From Spodoptera frugiperda (lineage: Eukaryota; Arthropoda; Insecta; Lepidoptera; Noctuidae), in NCBI RefSeq assembly GCF_023101765.2, contig NC_064215.1, forward strand, positions 1,302,001 through 1,366,000: 64,000 bases of DNA. Direction: 5' to 3'. The stretch's first letter is position 1, and every line of letters begins with the position of its first letter. The translations under genes and the position numbers were made by a program. Shown here piece by piece: positions 11,601 through 21,984 of the stretch. The notes under the pieces are model-generated. The model worked only from the letters and a program-made list of their open reading frames with translations. It made no database searches and was not told the origin of the DNA.

Positions 11601-14600
11601 CTTTACCACCAAAGACTTGAAATGAACAATATTTTTGTGCTTTTTATCTTTAATTATGTTTCCATTTGTAATCCTCATGGCGTAGTCATTATCTCATTAA
11701 ATTATACAAATTGCTGAGAGCAATAATCATAAGAAACAAAAAAGCTTTTAACTAAACGATTCAAACGACAACGACATTTTGTCTCAAATTCACCCATCAA
11801 TAATGGCCGCCGATAAAGTTGACCAAAATAGGACGAAACATCGTTATCTTAATTTGAATTATTGAAAAATCGAATTGTGTTTCTTTTTTTACTGCGCGGT
11901 TGCTGCCCACACTCCAAGTTGAAATTAGAATTAGTTTGAATTCGAGGCTTTTTGTTATTAGTTATTTATTTTCAAGTCTACGTTATTCATTGATCAATGT
12001 TTAGAAAATATTCTAAACAAACGACTGTACAAGCTGTTTTCGATGTTTTTATCAAAACGAGACGAGAACATTAGGTAACCTTCTTCGAATTTAGCCCAGA
12101 CTCGTGTATCTGTCACCAGCATCATTTGACACGACGCGGCGCGTGACGTGTCGTCTGAAAAACACAATTTCCCTCCGAATTCTCGCCGCGTCTGCAACAA
12201 GCGCCATGAATGAGAGTTTCACACTTGGATTAATAACACTAATCTATTATTACACGTGCTTAGGCCATTGCCGCAAGGAGCAGACGCGGTGCAGCCACGC
12301 GACGTTCTATTTTCAAATTATTACAAAGCGTCGAGCGCGTTCCGATTAATTTGTCATAGTATCATCGCGTCCGTCGCGGCCGCGGCAAGGGATTGTTTAT
12401 TTTTATTACAAACAGCGTAATCTTCATCTCGGTGAAAGATTTATAACACGTAGCGGTTAAGGCAATTATAATGGTGGGCGCAGCGCAGCACGGAATGTAG
12501 CGTATTTGTTGCTAGCGACGGTTTTTTATTCGTTTTGTTTAAGTTGTTGCGGAAATTAATGTTTGTGTTCGTAATTGTCGTGTCAAGTTGTAGAAATTTA
12601 ATTTGTATGATTTGTTGCCGCGCTTGTTCATTTTGTTTCTGTTGGTTTAACAGATGGTTTTGCTTATTCATGGGAAATTATCTTTACTTTGTACGTTTTT
12701 TCGAGCGCTTTTGTTTTAAGTTAGCATTATGTACAGATTCCCCGAAGCCAAACACGGAAAATTTTAAAACAACAAAGCCTTACGTTTGTGGTTGTTGTTT
12801 TATTTGAGAAGCGGTGATTGTTGCGGAGGATATAATTACATATTATTTTCAATCAATACGGGGAAGGAGGCTGGCGTGTCGATAATGTCGGGTATCGCCC
12901 GCTGGAGGTGTGATACCGCCTAGAGCTGAGCTACGCTCGGATAGCACCGCGCTGACGCCTAGCACAGCACTAAGCTAGAAGCGGTAGCGATCTTATTAAC
13001 TTAACTATCACGTTTATAGTTTGAAAGCTTTGTATGACATTATTTAGTATACTTATACGTGTTGAAAATTAATAAAATTACTAAGTTGAAGTAAGTTTGT
13101 AGACAAATAAATTAACACTTAACTTAGTTACAAACAAGGATCCCTATATTGATTAAAATCGCCAACGCCTACAACTCACACTCGGCCCGAAATGCATAAT
13201 TCTACGTGTAGAGTCACGAACGATGACTTTTAATAGTAATGTGATGGGATCAGCGCCGGCGCAGGCGGCTAATGCGTTCGTGTGCTCTAAATCATTAAGT
13301 AGATCGTCTGCTGGGAACTTTGAGAACTGATCTATGTATTATGCCTGCATTATAATATTGTAGATGCATTTGTAAAATGCTTTAGAGCTTTTAATAAGAT
13401 TAAACGATATTAACCCTATACTACGTTTTAGATAGGTCAACTGGAAATGGATGCCATCACGGTTGCTGAACTAAGGGTATTCTTATAATTATGTTGTGGG
13501 TCTATATAATCAGGATTTTTTTAAGAAATGAAATATTTGAATACTGCATGCCTCCTGGAATCTAGTCCCCTTGTCCTTCTCAGCAGTTGCATACTATTCA
13601 TTTGTCACCACTAAGGCAGTCATTATAAAGGAGTTTTAAACCTACATCGAAATGTTAGCAACTAGACGTGGCACCTCAGTAGCCGTATCTAGTAATAAAT
13701 CTGATCAGCTTATCTACGTCGTTTATAAGCCGTGAGACAAAGGCGGCCACTTACTGGCCTATCATTCCATCGGCCGATCGCACAGATAACCACAGATAAC
13801 TCAACTTGTTTCTATTAACCACACTTAATTTATACTCATTATAAATCTTAGATTAGTAGCAGGTTTATGTAGATTGATTTATGAAAAATAGTCCTTATTT
13901 CTTTTGGTCGAAAGATGATTTCTCTTTTGTATAATTTACTGCATTTAAGGAGTCGTGGTAAACTTTTTGCTATTGTTGTAGTAAGACTATCACTTGCTAC
14001 TTAATTTTTAAATATTTAATCTACTTATGGTCCTGATTGTAATAAAATTGTACCTTACTGACGTACTCTGAGACATTTAATGATTACTTTAACTATTCCT
14101 TAATAACGATTTTGTTGCGAAAACAATTGCTAAGGAGGTTAAGTAACCATTAAACTCTGAGTAAGTACCTTACTAAACTGAAAAATATGGAAAATATTCA
14201 GTGTGCATGTAGTTGATTATTCTATTGTTACAATATTAGGACGAGCTCCCTTCCGATACAAGCAAGAACAACAGCAGCTACCTACCTCTAATAAATAGCA
14301 AAACTTAAAACTCTCAACAAGACCTACATTTCCGAAGCTATATTTACAGCCGGAGATAGTCGCAACTCGCAACAAATAATTTAATTCCAGCGACATTAAG
14401 AGACAAAATTAATCAAGTAAATCGATTTATAATGAACAAAGCAGCCATTGAGACTTGGCTTTATCAGCTTGATTTACTGATGCAGTTAACCTTCTGACCG
14501 GCTTGCACAGTGGTACCACCCAGATGGACCCAGCCATAAATACTTCATACTCATAAAACTGATCGTTTTTATGGCCAACATTTATGAATGTTATTGTAGA

Positions 14601-14705
14601 TCGAACAAATTGCTGATTTGCCTGCAATTAAATTATGATGGCCGTAACCTAATTTATGGTTTAAAGTTCTTAAATTCTTGCTAGAATAAGAGATTAATTT
14701 TAAGT
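8604..14705. other. Six kilobases of non-coding DNA
   Basis: I find no coding region that holds up. A CpG-richer stretch at about 12130-12400 includes CGCGTCCGTCGCGGCCGCGG. A GC islet GCGCCGGCGCAGGCGG sits at 13253-13268. Short open frames around 12.1-12.8 kb lack domains. A distal exon or enhancer cannot be excluded. Confidence 0.4.
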
Positions 14706-14810
14706 GTTGGAGAGCCATGTTTCAGCACGAATGGGCCGGCTTGAATGGAGTGATACCACGGCCTCACTGAAAATCGACGTGAAACAACGATTGCGTTGTT
14801 TCACGTCGCA
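14706..14810 (-). repeat. Dispersed repeat family D, truncated copy
   Basis: Minus-strand copy of the family complete at 50064-50272: GAGAGCCATG..AGCACGAATGGGCCGGC, GGAGTGATACCACGGCCTCAC. It ends in a perfect 15-bp inverted repeat, CGACGTGAAACAACG (14775-14789) with its reverse complement (14794-14808) and a 4-base loop. It is non-coding; foldback ends suggest a non-autonomous DNA element. Confidence 0.6.
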
Positions 14811-15348
14811 GTCTTCCCAAAGATATTAGCGAAAGGCCCAACGGTATTATTTTCGCTAACTTCAAAACTTGGTATGTCTAAGAATATTTTTAATATAATG
14901 TATGTCATTAGTATTCCCTCTGCCATGGCCTCCAAGAGATACTAAAAGTAGAATAAAATAAACTTCAACAAAATTTGTCACGTCAAACATTTACACTCGT
15001 GTTTGTAGCCAGATTCTCTGGATCAAGCCCAGCAGCTTGTCAATTATATCCAGATGAATATTTAAATTAATTGAATTAATTATTCAATATTGTTTACGCT
15101 TCGTACCCAATACGCCACTGTGACATGCGTGGGAGTTGTAGTGTGACGTCACTACACCACTCAATGAATTACCTGAGCAACGCGGTTACAATTGCTGAAG
15201 GGGTTCATTCATTATTAAATTATAAATAGAACATTCATTAATATTCTGAAGGGTTCATTGTAGATGTGTTGTGTATAAATACAGTTAATGGATAGTTACA
15301 GTATACGAGGACACGTGAAAGTTTGAGAGGACACGTAAGGAGTTTTTC
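14811..15348. other. Non-coding spacer, nothing recognised
   Basis: AT-rich sequence between two copies of the same repeat family. No gene or other element is supported. Confidence 0.4.
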
Positions 15349-15593
15349 AAGAGTGGGAAAGCTATGCTTCAGCATAAATGGGCCGGTTCGACCGGAGTGA
15401 TACCACGGCCTCACAGAAAAACGACGTGAAACAACGCTTGCGTTATGTTTCATTGTTTGAGTGAGGTTACCAGAGACCCAATTACCCCCCATCCCAATCT
15501 ACCCAATCCCCGATTCAACAACAACGCCTCTGGTGTTTCGGGTGTTAACGGGCGGCGGCAATTGCTTTCCATCAGGTGATCCGTCTGCTCGCT
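15349..15593 (-). repeat. Dispersed repeat family D, near full-length copy
   Basis: On the plus strand it runs from GAGTGGGAAAGCTATGCTTC through GTGATACCACGGCCTCAC, GACGTGAAACAACGC, a pyrimidine-rich block, and CGCCTCTGGTGTTTCGGGTG to CATCAGGTGATCCGTCTGCT. It is the reverse complement of the copy at 50064-50272, and its distal end matches fragments at 36921 and 46103. It has no coding capacity. Confidence 0.65.
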
Positions 15594-16319
15594 TACCAAC
15601 TTATACCAGAAAGCCCCTGTACTAAGAAAAGCAATGAATGAAATATACCACACACTACTACTCTGTTCGTACTACTACACAACTATATAAGAAAGCATTA
15701 TTAATTCCAAACCTTACTAAAATTTAAACCAAAGGTACAATGAGTTACTAAGCAGCCTATACTGGCTGAACAATAAAGTATTCCACATAACTGTAATACC
15801 CATTACAGCAGTCTTGAAGTTCTTTATTCTCTGAAGAAAATCTGCGATTTATTTATCAACATCTTATCTGTGTGTCAGAGCTTGCAAGTTATAATCACGG
15901 CTAGTAATTAACAGCTGAGCTAGCCGGGCTAGTTATGAGCTGGGCTTACATAGATTATCATATTAACACCGATAGATAAATACCATTCATTTTAGTTGCG
16001 TTAGACGTTAAGTCGCCATGTTCTGGTGTAGCTGCTTGTATCATAATTACATTAATCTTCTTACTTGACAACATTGAAACTGTGTTTTTTTTAAGTAAAA
16101 ACAGTGAAGTGATATTTTTTGATTCGTCACTTTTAAAAGTTGCTTACCAGACACAATTGTACGTAGAGGGAATAAAAACACAAGTTGAAAACGTTCAAGA
16201 ATTAGTTATATTATATTAAGTACAATTTTATAAAATGGTCAACGTTTAAAGTAAACTAAAACACGACAGTTAAAGGTAAGTCAGACTCATCATGAATGTC
16301 ACAGTCCATCGTTAGCCAA
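15594..16319. other. 3' flank of bombyxin-like gene 2
   Basis: Non-coding, AT-rich sequence. No obvious polyadenylation signal or other element was recognised. Confidence 0.4.
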
Positions 16320-16577
16320 CTAGCAGTACATCATTAGTTCATCGATAGTGCAGGACTTCTCACAGCATTCGTCGACAGGCCCGCGCTTGCCGCGCATGCC
16401 AGCCAGCGCGCCCGCCGGCGGCACCCACCAGCTGCGCTTGTTCAGCTCGGGGCCCCAGCACAGGTTCGCCAACATCTCGGAGAGCCGACGACCGCAGTAT
16501 ACCCCACGTCCTTGCTGTGCTGTGCACACGTAGGCACAGCACGCCAGCACGACAGCGAACAACACAAACTTCATCAT
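16320..16577 (-). CDS. Bombyxin-like insulin-family prohormone, copy 2
   Basis: It encodes an 85-residue secreted insulin-like precursor, the most divergent of the three copies here. A signal peptide (MMKFVLFAVVLACCAYV..) is followed by a B chain with VYCGRRLSEMLANLCWG (C-G-x10-C), a KR site, connecting peptide SWWVPPAGALAGMRG, a second KR, and an A chain GPVDECCEKSC.. with CC-x3-C-x8-C. I chose the ATG at 16577 because it matches the other copies; an in-frame ATG at 16661 lies only about 8 bp from the TATA box and so upstream of the expected transcription start. The single exon lies head-to-head with copy 3 (start codons 917 bp apart), an arrangement known for bombyxin gene pairs. The N-terminus of the B chain (CTAQQGRG) differs clearly from copies 1 and 3, while the connecting peptide hardly changes. 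Confidence 0.94.
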   Translation of the reverse strand: MMKFVLFAVVLACCAYVCTAQQGRGVYCGRRLSEMLANLCWGPELNKRSWWVPPAGALAGMRGKRGPVDECCEKSCTIDELMMYC

Positions 16578-16667
16578 GGTGACTGTAACTGTTGTAGTAA
16601 CACGAAGCTCCGATGTGTAAGTCCCGGTGAATGGGGTTGGAATGTGTTCCTCCCTTAACACTCCGCC

Positions 16668-16675
16668 CTTTTATA
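16668..16675 (-). promoter_or_regulatory. TATA box of bombyxin-like gene 2
   Basis: TATAAAAG on the minus strand in CCAGGTATAAAAGGGCGGAG, about 90 bp upstream of the ATG. It argues that transcription starts near 16640 and that the upstream in-frame ATG at 16661 is not used. Confidence 0.8.
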
Positions 16676-16685
16676 CCTGGATGTG

Positions 16686-16697
16686 GCTCATTAATAT
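16686..16697 (-). promoter_or_regulatory. Conserved ATATTAATGAGC element, copy 2 promoter
   Basis: The same 12-mer at the same distance from the TATA box as in copies 1 and 3, although the flanks have diverged. Here the preceding GCAT half is missing. Retention despite divergence suggests function. Confidence 0.5.
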
Positions 16698-17307
16698 TCC
16701 TAACACCTTATTAGAATATGTCACATGTCCTACTGCATCCCACATTATTGCGTAAGTCAGGTTCCCTCGACGACACAATTACGCACGTCATTACTTCAGC
16801 CGAGAAAATTGTTAAATATACCATGGACATAAATTAACATCAAGGACATCTCCTTTAAGGCGTTTTTCACACGCTCCGGTTGCCGGACAGCCGGTGCCGG
16901 GTTTCCAGTGGCAAAAGTATGACAGAATGTTTCCGTATGTGTGGAAGCTAACACACACTTTGCCGTCGAGTACACACGACACTGTTTCCCTACAACTACT
17001 ACAACTATTTCCCTAACCTTTCGCACTCTATTACAAGTTACGGTAGAACTTATAGCTACTATAGGTGTACTGTGTTAGTAACAAAACAGTTGGTAACTGG
17101 CTATGTTTAATTTTGTGGCTATAACCTAAATTTTCAGAATTAAAGAACGGTTACATAACAAAGGGAGAATAGTTTTGCTTTTGGCGGTATCCACATCAAG
17201 TTGTAACCACTACATCAACATGACAAGCTTGGCGTAGGAGTACAGAACATTTTCAGATGCCTTGTTTCAGAAATGTACACTAAGTCTAGACTAGACCGTA
17301 ATATTTT
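16698..17307. other. Shared upstream region of the divergent bombyxin pair
   Basis: The interval between the two divergent bombyxin promoters. A GTGGGATG word upstream of copy 2 matches one upstream of copy 1. An open frame at 16796-17026 (minus) looks like chance. Shared enhancers would be expected here, but I cannot point to more specific sites. Confidence 0.4.
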
Positions 17308-17376
17308 ACCTACAACAAATAAAAGTGTGGGAAGTAAGCAACCTAATTGCTCATTACGTGTCAAAAATCAAAATGC

Positions 17377-17388
17377 ATATTAATGAGC
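17377..17388 (+). promoter_or_regulatory. Conserved ATATTAATGAGC element, copy 3 promoter
   Basis: As in copy 1, it lies 10 bp upstream of the TATA box and is preceded by ATGC, giving GCAT-AT-TAAT, a POU-homeodomain-like site (inferred). Confidence 0.5.
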
Positions 17389-17398
17389 TACCCCCTGG

Positions 17399-17406
17399 TA
17401 TAAAAG
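17399..17406 (+). promoter_or_regulatory. TATA box of bombyxin-like gene 3
   Basis: TATAAAAG in CTGGTATAAAAGGGTGGGAT. The predicted start near 17430 gives a 5' UTR of about 65 bp. Confidence 0.8.
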
Positions 17407-17494
17407 GGTGGGATTGGATGTACAGAGCACATTCCAACCCCATCGTTTGGGACTCACACACCAAGTAACCAGTACTTCAGTATAATCCTCAAAG

Positions 17495-17752
17495 ATGATG
17501 AAGTTTGTGTTGTTCGCCGCTGTGCTGGCGTGCTGCGCCTACGTGAGCGTGTCCCAAGTGCGGGGCGGCGTGTACTGCGGCCGGCAGCTGTCCGAGACGC
17601 TGGCGACCCTGTGCTGGGGCCCCGAGCTCAGCAAGCGCAGCTGGTGGGTGCCGCCGGCGGGCGCGCTGGCTGGCGTGCGCGGCAAGCGCGGCCTGGTGGA
17701 CGAGTGCTGCAGCAAGGCCTGCACTATAGACGAGCTAATGATGTACTGTTAG
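17495..17752 (+). CDS. Bombyxin-like insulin-family prohormone, copy 3
   Basis: It encodes an 85-residue insulin-like precursor nearly identical to copy 1: signal peptide 1-20, B chain with Cys28 and Cys40, KR47-48, connecting peptide 49-63 ending in Gly, KR64-65, and A chain with Cys71, 72, 76 and 85. Only residues 75 (Ala for Ser) and 83 (Met for Thr) differ from copy 1. The product should be secreted from neurosecretory cells and act through the insulin receptor, as known for bombyxins. The ATG chosen is the first after the TATA box and begins the signal peptide; the following codon is also ATG. The gene is divergent from copy 2. Its near identity to the distant inverted copy 1 rather than to its neighbour implies recent duplication or gene conversion. 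Confidence 0.94.
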   Translation: MMKFVLFAAVLACCAYVSVSQVRGGVYCGRQLSETLATLCWGPELSKRSWWVPPAGALAGVRGKRGLVDECCSKACTIDELMMYC

Positions 17753-17830
17753 ATAAGGTGAAGCTTTTGATATTATATTTGACTGATATGGGGATGATGT
17801 AAATATATGAGCGATGTTTATATTGTAGAT

Positions 17831-18463
17831 TTTGTTTTATTTGTAGTTGGCTCTAGCTGTAACATACTCTATCTATTTTTTCTATGTCACTCTTTTATAA
17901 TACAGTCGAAAGAGTTAGTTGACCTGCTCTTGTATCTGTGCAAATATCAATCTTTAATCCTAACGCTAACCTGTTTCACGGGCAGTCCTTGTTTCCTAAC
18001 CTTTCAATAATAACAGTACAGAGCTATACTTTCCTCAATAAATACTATGTCCACAGCTCGGTGCTAATGTAAACCCGTTCAATTCCCATCATTGACCAAC
18101 AAACGATATCGTTGCATTAACACACCATCACCATACATTATCTTACTATTGTATTATACCACAGACACCAGGAACAACTCGCTCTCTGATACTGATATAA
18201 TTATGTCCGGAGCGACGCGCCGTGGTATAAATACGAAATAATGATTACAGTTATTAGTTTGCAAGACCATTAAGCATATAATAAGTTAAATAGTAGACAC
18301 TATAGGCATCGAGATGTTTTAGTCTGTTAAATTAATTGATTTTCGATTTTAACGCGTTTTAATAAAATTGATTTTTGTTTAAATTAATAGATATGAGTAT
18401 AGTTTGATTTCCGTTTATCTGTCTGTATTCTGTACATGGTTAGTTAATGATAATAAAACACTA
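17831..18463. other. Non-coding spacer after bombyxin-like gene 3
   Basis: AT-rich sequence. No gene or repeat was recognised; the open frame at 17807-18010 is low complexity in character and unsupported. Confidence 0.4.
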
Positions 18464-18608
18464 TCACACTAATATTATAAATGTGAATGTTTGTTTCTTT
18501 GGATGTTTGTACATCAATCACGCTAAAACTAATTTTGATGAATTTGGTAAACAGATAGGGTATGAGCTGACTTGGGTGATAGGATACTTTTATGCCACGG
18601 TAATGGAT
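18464..18608 (+). mobile_element. 5' part of Helitron-like element, subfamily 2
   Basis: It begins TCACACTAATATTATAAATG and continues through CATCAATCACGCTAAAACTA to GGGTATGAGCTGACTTGGGTGATAGGATAC, like the element at 4717-4893. The 3' hairpin and CTAG end are absent, so it is 3'-truncated. Confidence 0.55.
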
Positions 18609-20317
18609 GGAAGTAACATACATATGAATATTTTTTTTTTATTCAATTATCAGAAAACAAACGGTCACACAGTTTTCATATTCTAAATCTAAACATTACA
18701 TAAACAGACCTATAGTTTCCTTAATTTAGCAATATATATTAATAGCATGAACAGCTTAAAATTATAACAAGAACGAGAGAAAATGATACAAATATTGGAG
18801 ATGTTATGAATATGTGAATAATCTAGATAAAATTTGAATAAACTGCAGTATTCTAGAAATGACAATCTCAAAGCATGTTACTTCAAGACCTACCGACCGT
18901 CAACCAAGACCTTACATAGGTCTCGTAAATATTTAATCATTCAATTTTGTTACGGCACGCCTACACAATTTGTGAAAAACGTTTAGGTATACACGTGGCA
19001 TACCTAGATGAAACTAAATTATTTACATAGAAATCCACAGTTTTCCGTACATAACACAAAATACTTGAATATAATTTATAATAAAATTTTGTGTAATTAT
19101 TTATCGCCAATCGACACATATCGAAAACAAATTCGTACTATGCTATTATTAAAAAAGAAATGGTAACCAAAACTTTAATCAGATCCGAAACCAAATCCGA
19201 AATCCGTTTACAAATAATTTTATACAAGTCCGTTTATATATCCGCAATACCGCTTACGACCACTCAAACAAAGATACATCATTTGAATACGAACGATACT
19301 TTGTGACAAAAGCTGAATAAGGCTCGGTCCTAACTTCAACCAGTTATAGTATTTTAACAGGCCATCAAAGCGTTAGTGTCGGTTCATTCAGGCCTCGATT
19401 ACCTCATTCAGTGCTGTTTACGTTCAAATAAACATGTAAATGTAGTGACGTCACTGGGGTCGCTGGAGTACTGCTACAAACTTGTGGAGATGTCAAATTT
19501 ATTATTGAGTTTATTGTAACTCAGTATTAGACATTTTGCTTCGAGCATGAGGACTCAAATCCTTCATTTCTTGACGAAGGCAAGATCAAAGATTTTCAAA
19601 GAAGAAAGATTCACTAAACAACTCCTTTTTTTACTTTATTTATTATTTACACAAAACAATAATACAATAAATAACAAATAGCAACCAAAAAACCACTAAG
19701 GTTACAAAGTTATAAATGTTATTCATTTTATGACCTGAAATCGTACGTAGGTTCTGACCTACGCAGACCTAACTATTCAGAACCTTTAAACGAACTACTA
19801 TTTTCTTGGTCTCGTCACATTCTTAAATTTAAATAAGCAACTAGATTAATCACTTTTTAATATAGGTAAGCTAATACAATATTCATAATTATATTGTAGG
19901 TAAATTTAACCCAAACTGAAACTCAAGTAGGTAAGTAGACCTCTTGTGTGTCACCTTGAATGAACATGCGAGTGAGCACCCTCTGAAACTGACGCATAAA
20001 CACTGCGTAGTGCCTGCGTATCTAATTTCCAATAGTGATGTTATTAAGCTCCGTAAACGTATCCGATTCTATTGGAACTCCGAAATAAAAATTATCTGTA
20101 ACCGTAACCAAATCTGAAATAAAAGATTGTGGCTTTTTTATTAACATTTTTAACACGACGATGTTCAGTACTGAATAAAGGCCTTATATTAAGCCCGTTA
20201 TGTTGGGACTGAATTGAAGTCGTTGATGATCGCCCTAGGAAAACCTTGTTTACACTACATTTGACTGTCTTGTATTGTCACTTAAATCCTTAAAAAATCT
20301 AATAAGTTTATTATTAC
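18609..20317. other. Non-coding; possible remnants of an old repeat
   Basis: There is no gene. Stretches rich in TCCGAAAT, TCCGTAT and CCGTAACC words at about 19180-19260, 20050-20130 and, beyond the SINE, 20640-20700 look like remains of one old element interrupted by the SINE at 20318. This is inference from word similarity only. Confidence 0.35.
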
Positions 20318-20621
20318 ACTGACTGCCTCGTTGACCGAGTGGTTGCAAGTGCGACTGCTGGGCAAGGGTCTCGGGTTCGATTCCCGGGTCGGGCGAAGTA
20401 TTACTGGGTTCTTTTCGGTTTTTCGAAAATTTCTCAGTAGTAGCACGGAGTCTGGAAATGTGCCCGGTATATGGCAATAGGCTCACCACCTATTACATGG
20501 GACTTACAACATAAATTGTGAAAAGTGGGTGTACACAGTGGCATTACGTGCCGTAATGTGCACCTCTGCCTACCCCTTCGGGGATTAAAGGCGTGACGAT
20601 ATGTATGTATGTATGTATATG
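20318..20621 (+). mobile_element. tRNA-derived SINE, family B
   Basis: The head is tRNA-like with an A box (TTGACCGAGTGGTTGCAAG) and an exact B box GGTTCGATTCC, followed by CCGGGTCGGGC. A tRNA-unrelated body follows (TACTGGGTTCTTTTCGG, CACGGAGTCTGGAAATGTGC, CCCCTTCGGGGATTAAAGGC) and a GTAT-repeat tail near 20601-20619. It is transcribed by RNA polymerase III and mobilised by a partner LINE, as known for such SINEs. It is not a functional tRNA gene: the anticodon arm does not fold plausibly and the body continues past the T arm. Confidence 0.8.
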
Positions 20622-20966
20622 TTTATTATTACAGACACTAGTGGATAACCCGAAATAATGTTATATCCGTATCCAGATCCGTCACTTCATTATGCTCCCA
20701 TCCCTAGTTTCCAATATGGCCGCACTGTGCACACACTCTGTCACGGTAATACTGTGCTCAAGACACCGTGAGGGCCTAGTTAGTTACCTCTTCTAAGATT
20801 TGCGGTTTCTTAACTATTTGCATACGAGAACGTCTTAATTCCTTGGTATTTAGTCATTGTTGCTGAGTGGGCTAGTCGTAATTAGCTAAATATATTTGTT
20901 TATAAATGGTATTTTAGAGACAAATCTGTTAATATAATGAGTGAACGCAACCTTAATATACTTCGA
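20622..20966. other. Non-coding spacer between two SINEs
   Basis: It includes the TATCCGTATCCAGATCCGTC block that may continue the old element noted in the interval to the left. No gene. Confidence 0.35.
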
Positions 20967-21177
20967 TTGCAAGACTGTACAGTTGGTGCGGCGGCTGGAC
21001 ACCCGACTGCCGCGCAGCGTGTAGCGGATTTTTGGGGTTCGATTCCCGCACGGAGCAACTCTTTGTGTGATCCATAAATTGTTGTTTTGAGTCTGTGTCA
21101 TGTGTATGTGAACTTATACGTTTGTGAACACACCCACGACCCAGGAGAAAATCCTTGTGTGGGTTAACTTTTTTTTA
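20967..21177 (+). mobile_element. tRNA-derived SINE, family A, full length
   Basis: It has a head with B box GGTTCGATTCC and CGCACGGAGCAACTC, a body TTTGTGTGATCCATAAATTG and GTGTCATGTGTATGTGAAC, the CACCCACGACCCAGGAGAAAA block, and an oligo(T) tail. Further copies or fragments lie at 1842, 26466, 29631, 42127 and 44548. From memory the family is abundant in noctuid genomes; this was not searched. Confidence 0.75.
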
Positions 21178-21984
21178 ATTTTGCCTTTATCTGTCTATGT
21201 CCTAGCTCGACACTACTTATCTTTGTTTTCTTTGTTCTTTGTCCTTCCTTGGTAATAACGCTTCCAAGTGATCATAATATCCTTTTATATTATTAATCGC
21301 GAGTCTCATTTTGTCTCTTAGACAAAACAATCGCTTAAGTCAAGTATCACAACCCTGGTAATATTATAGGATCTAGAATGTAGAGGAGACAAATTTTAAT
21401 TATATATGTACTTACAAATCTAATTAAGAAATTGTCTTCTATATTATGCTATATCTCAGAACCCAAAAAGTAAATCTTTTTTACATTAAGTAAATATCTC
21501 CTAAGAACGACTCAAACAATTCTGGACTCGCTTAAACCGAATCCAGTGAGCTGCACAACTGCAGCCATTAATATTCCAGCAGAACTGTTGTAGGCTGTAT
21601 TGCAAGTACGTGTTACTTCATTCACAGTATCTATCATAACTGCACCGCGTTATGCAAGCGCTAAATGAGAAGTGAACTAGTTTATCTACTATCTACTTCG
21701 GATATTATTAACTAATGAATTCAAATTGAAACAATCACTTGTACACTCCGTTAATTGTCTATTATAGTCAGAATTATGCATTAGTTAAGTGTTAATGTTA
21801 TTAATGAAACGAGAAGTACGGTCAAATGTTAAGAAGAGTTTGAGTACAGGTCCAATTGTCGTTATCCAATTTCTTAAATAACTTTTCTTTCTGCCTAATC
21901 GCGGCTACTTAATATTTTATACAAATTGATTAAACAACGTATCCCAACTGTTAAATTATTGATAACTATAAGCTGCGGACAACT
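21178..21984. other. Non-coding spacer, nothing recognised
   Basis: No gene, RNA or repeat that I can support. Confidence 0.4.

Larger units (their letters stand above)
17308..17830 (+). repeat. Inverted duplication arm 2 (bombyxin block)
   Basis: The counterpart of 2950-3446 in opposite orientation, covering promoter, 5' UTR, coding region and proximal 3' flank of copy 3. It has extra bases AAGCTTTTGATATTATA after the stop codon relative to arm 1. Confidence 0.85.

Noticed and set aside
16578..16661. 28-codon upstream extension of bombyxin-like copy 2
   Set aside because: The extra ATG lies about 8 bp from the TATA box, upstream of the expected transcript start, and the signal peptide begins at the downstream MMKF as in the other copies.
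20320..20395. Possible functional tRNA gene
   Set aside because: A and B boxes are present, but the cloverleaf is incomplete, and a SINE body with a GTAT tail follows directly.
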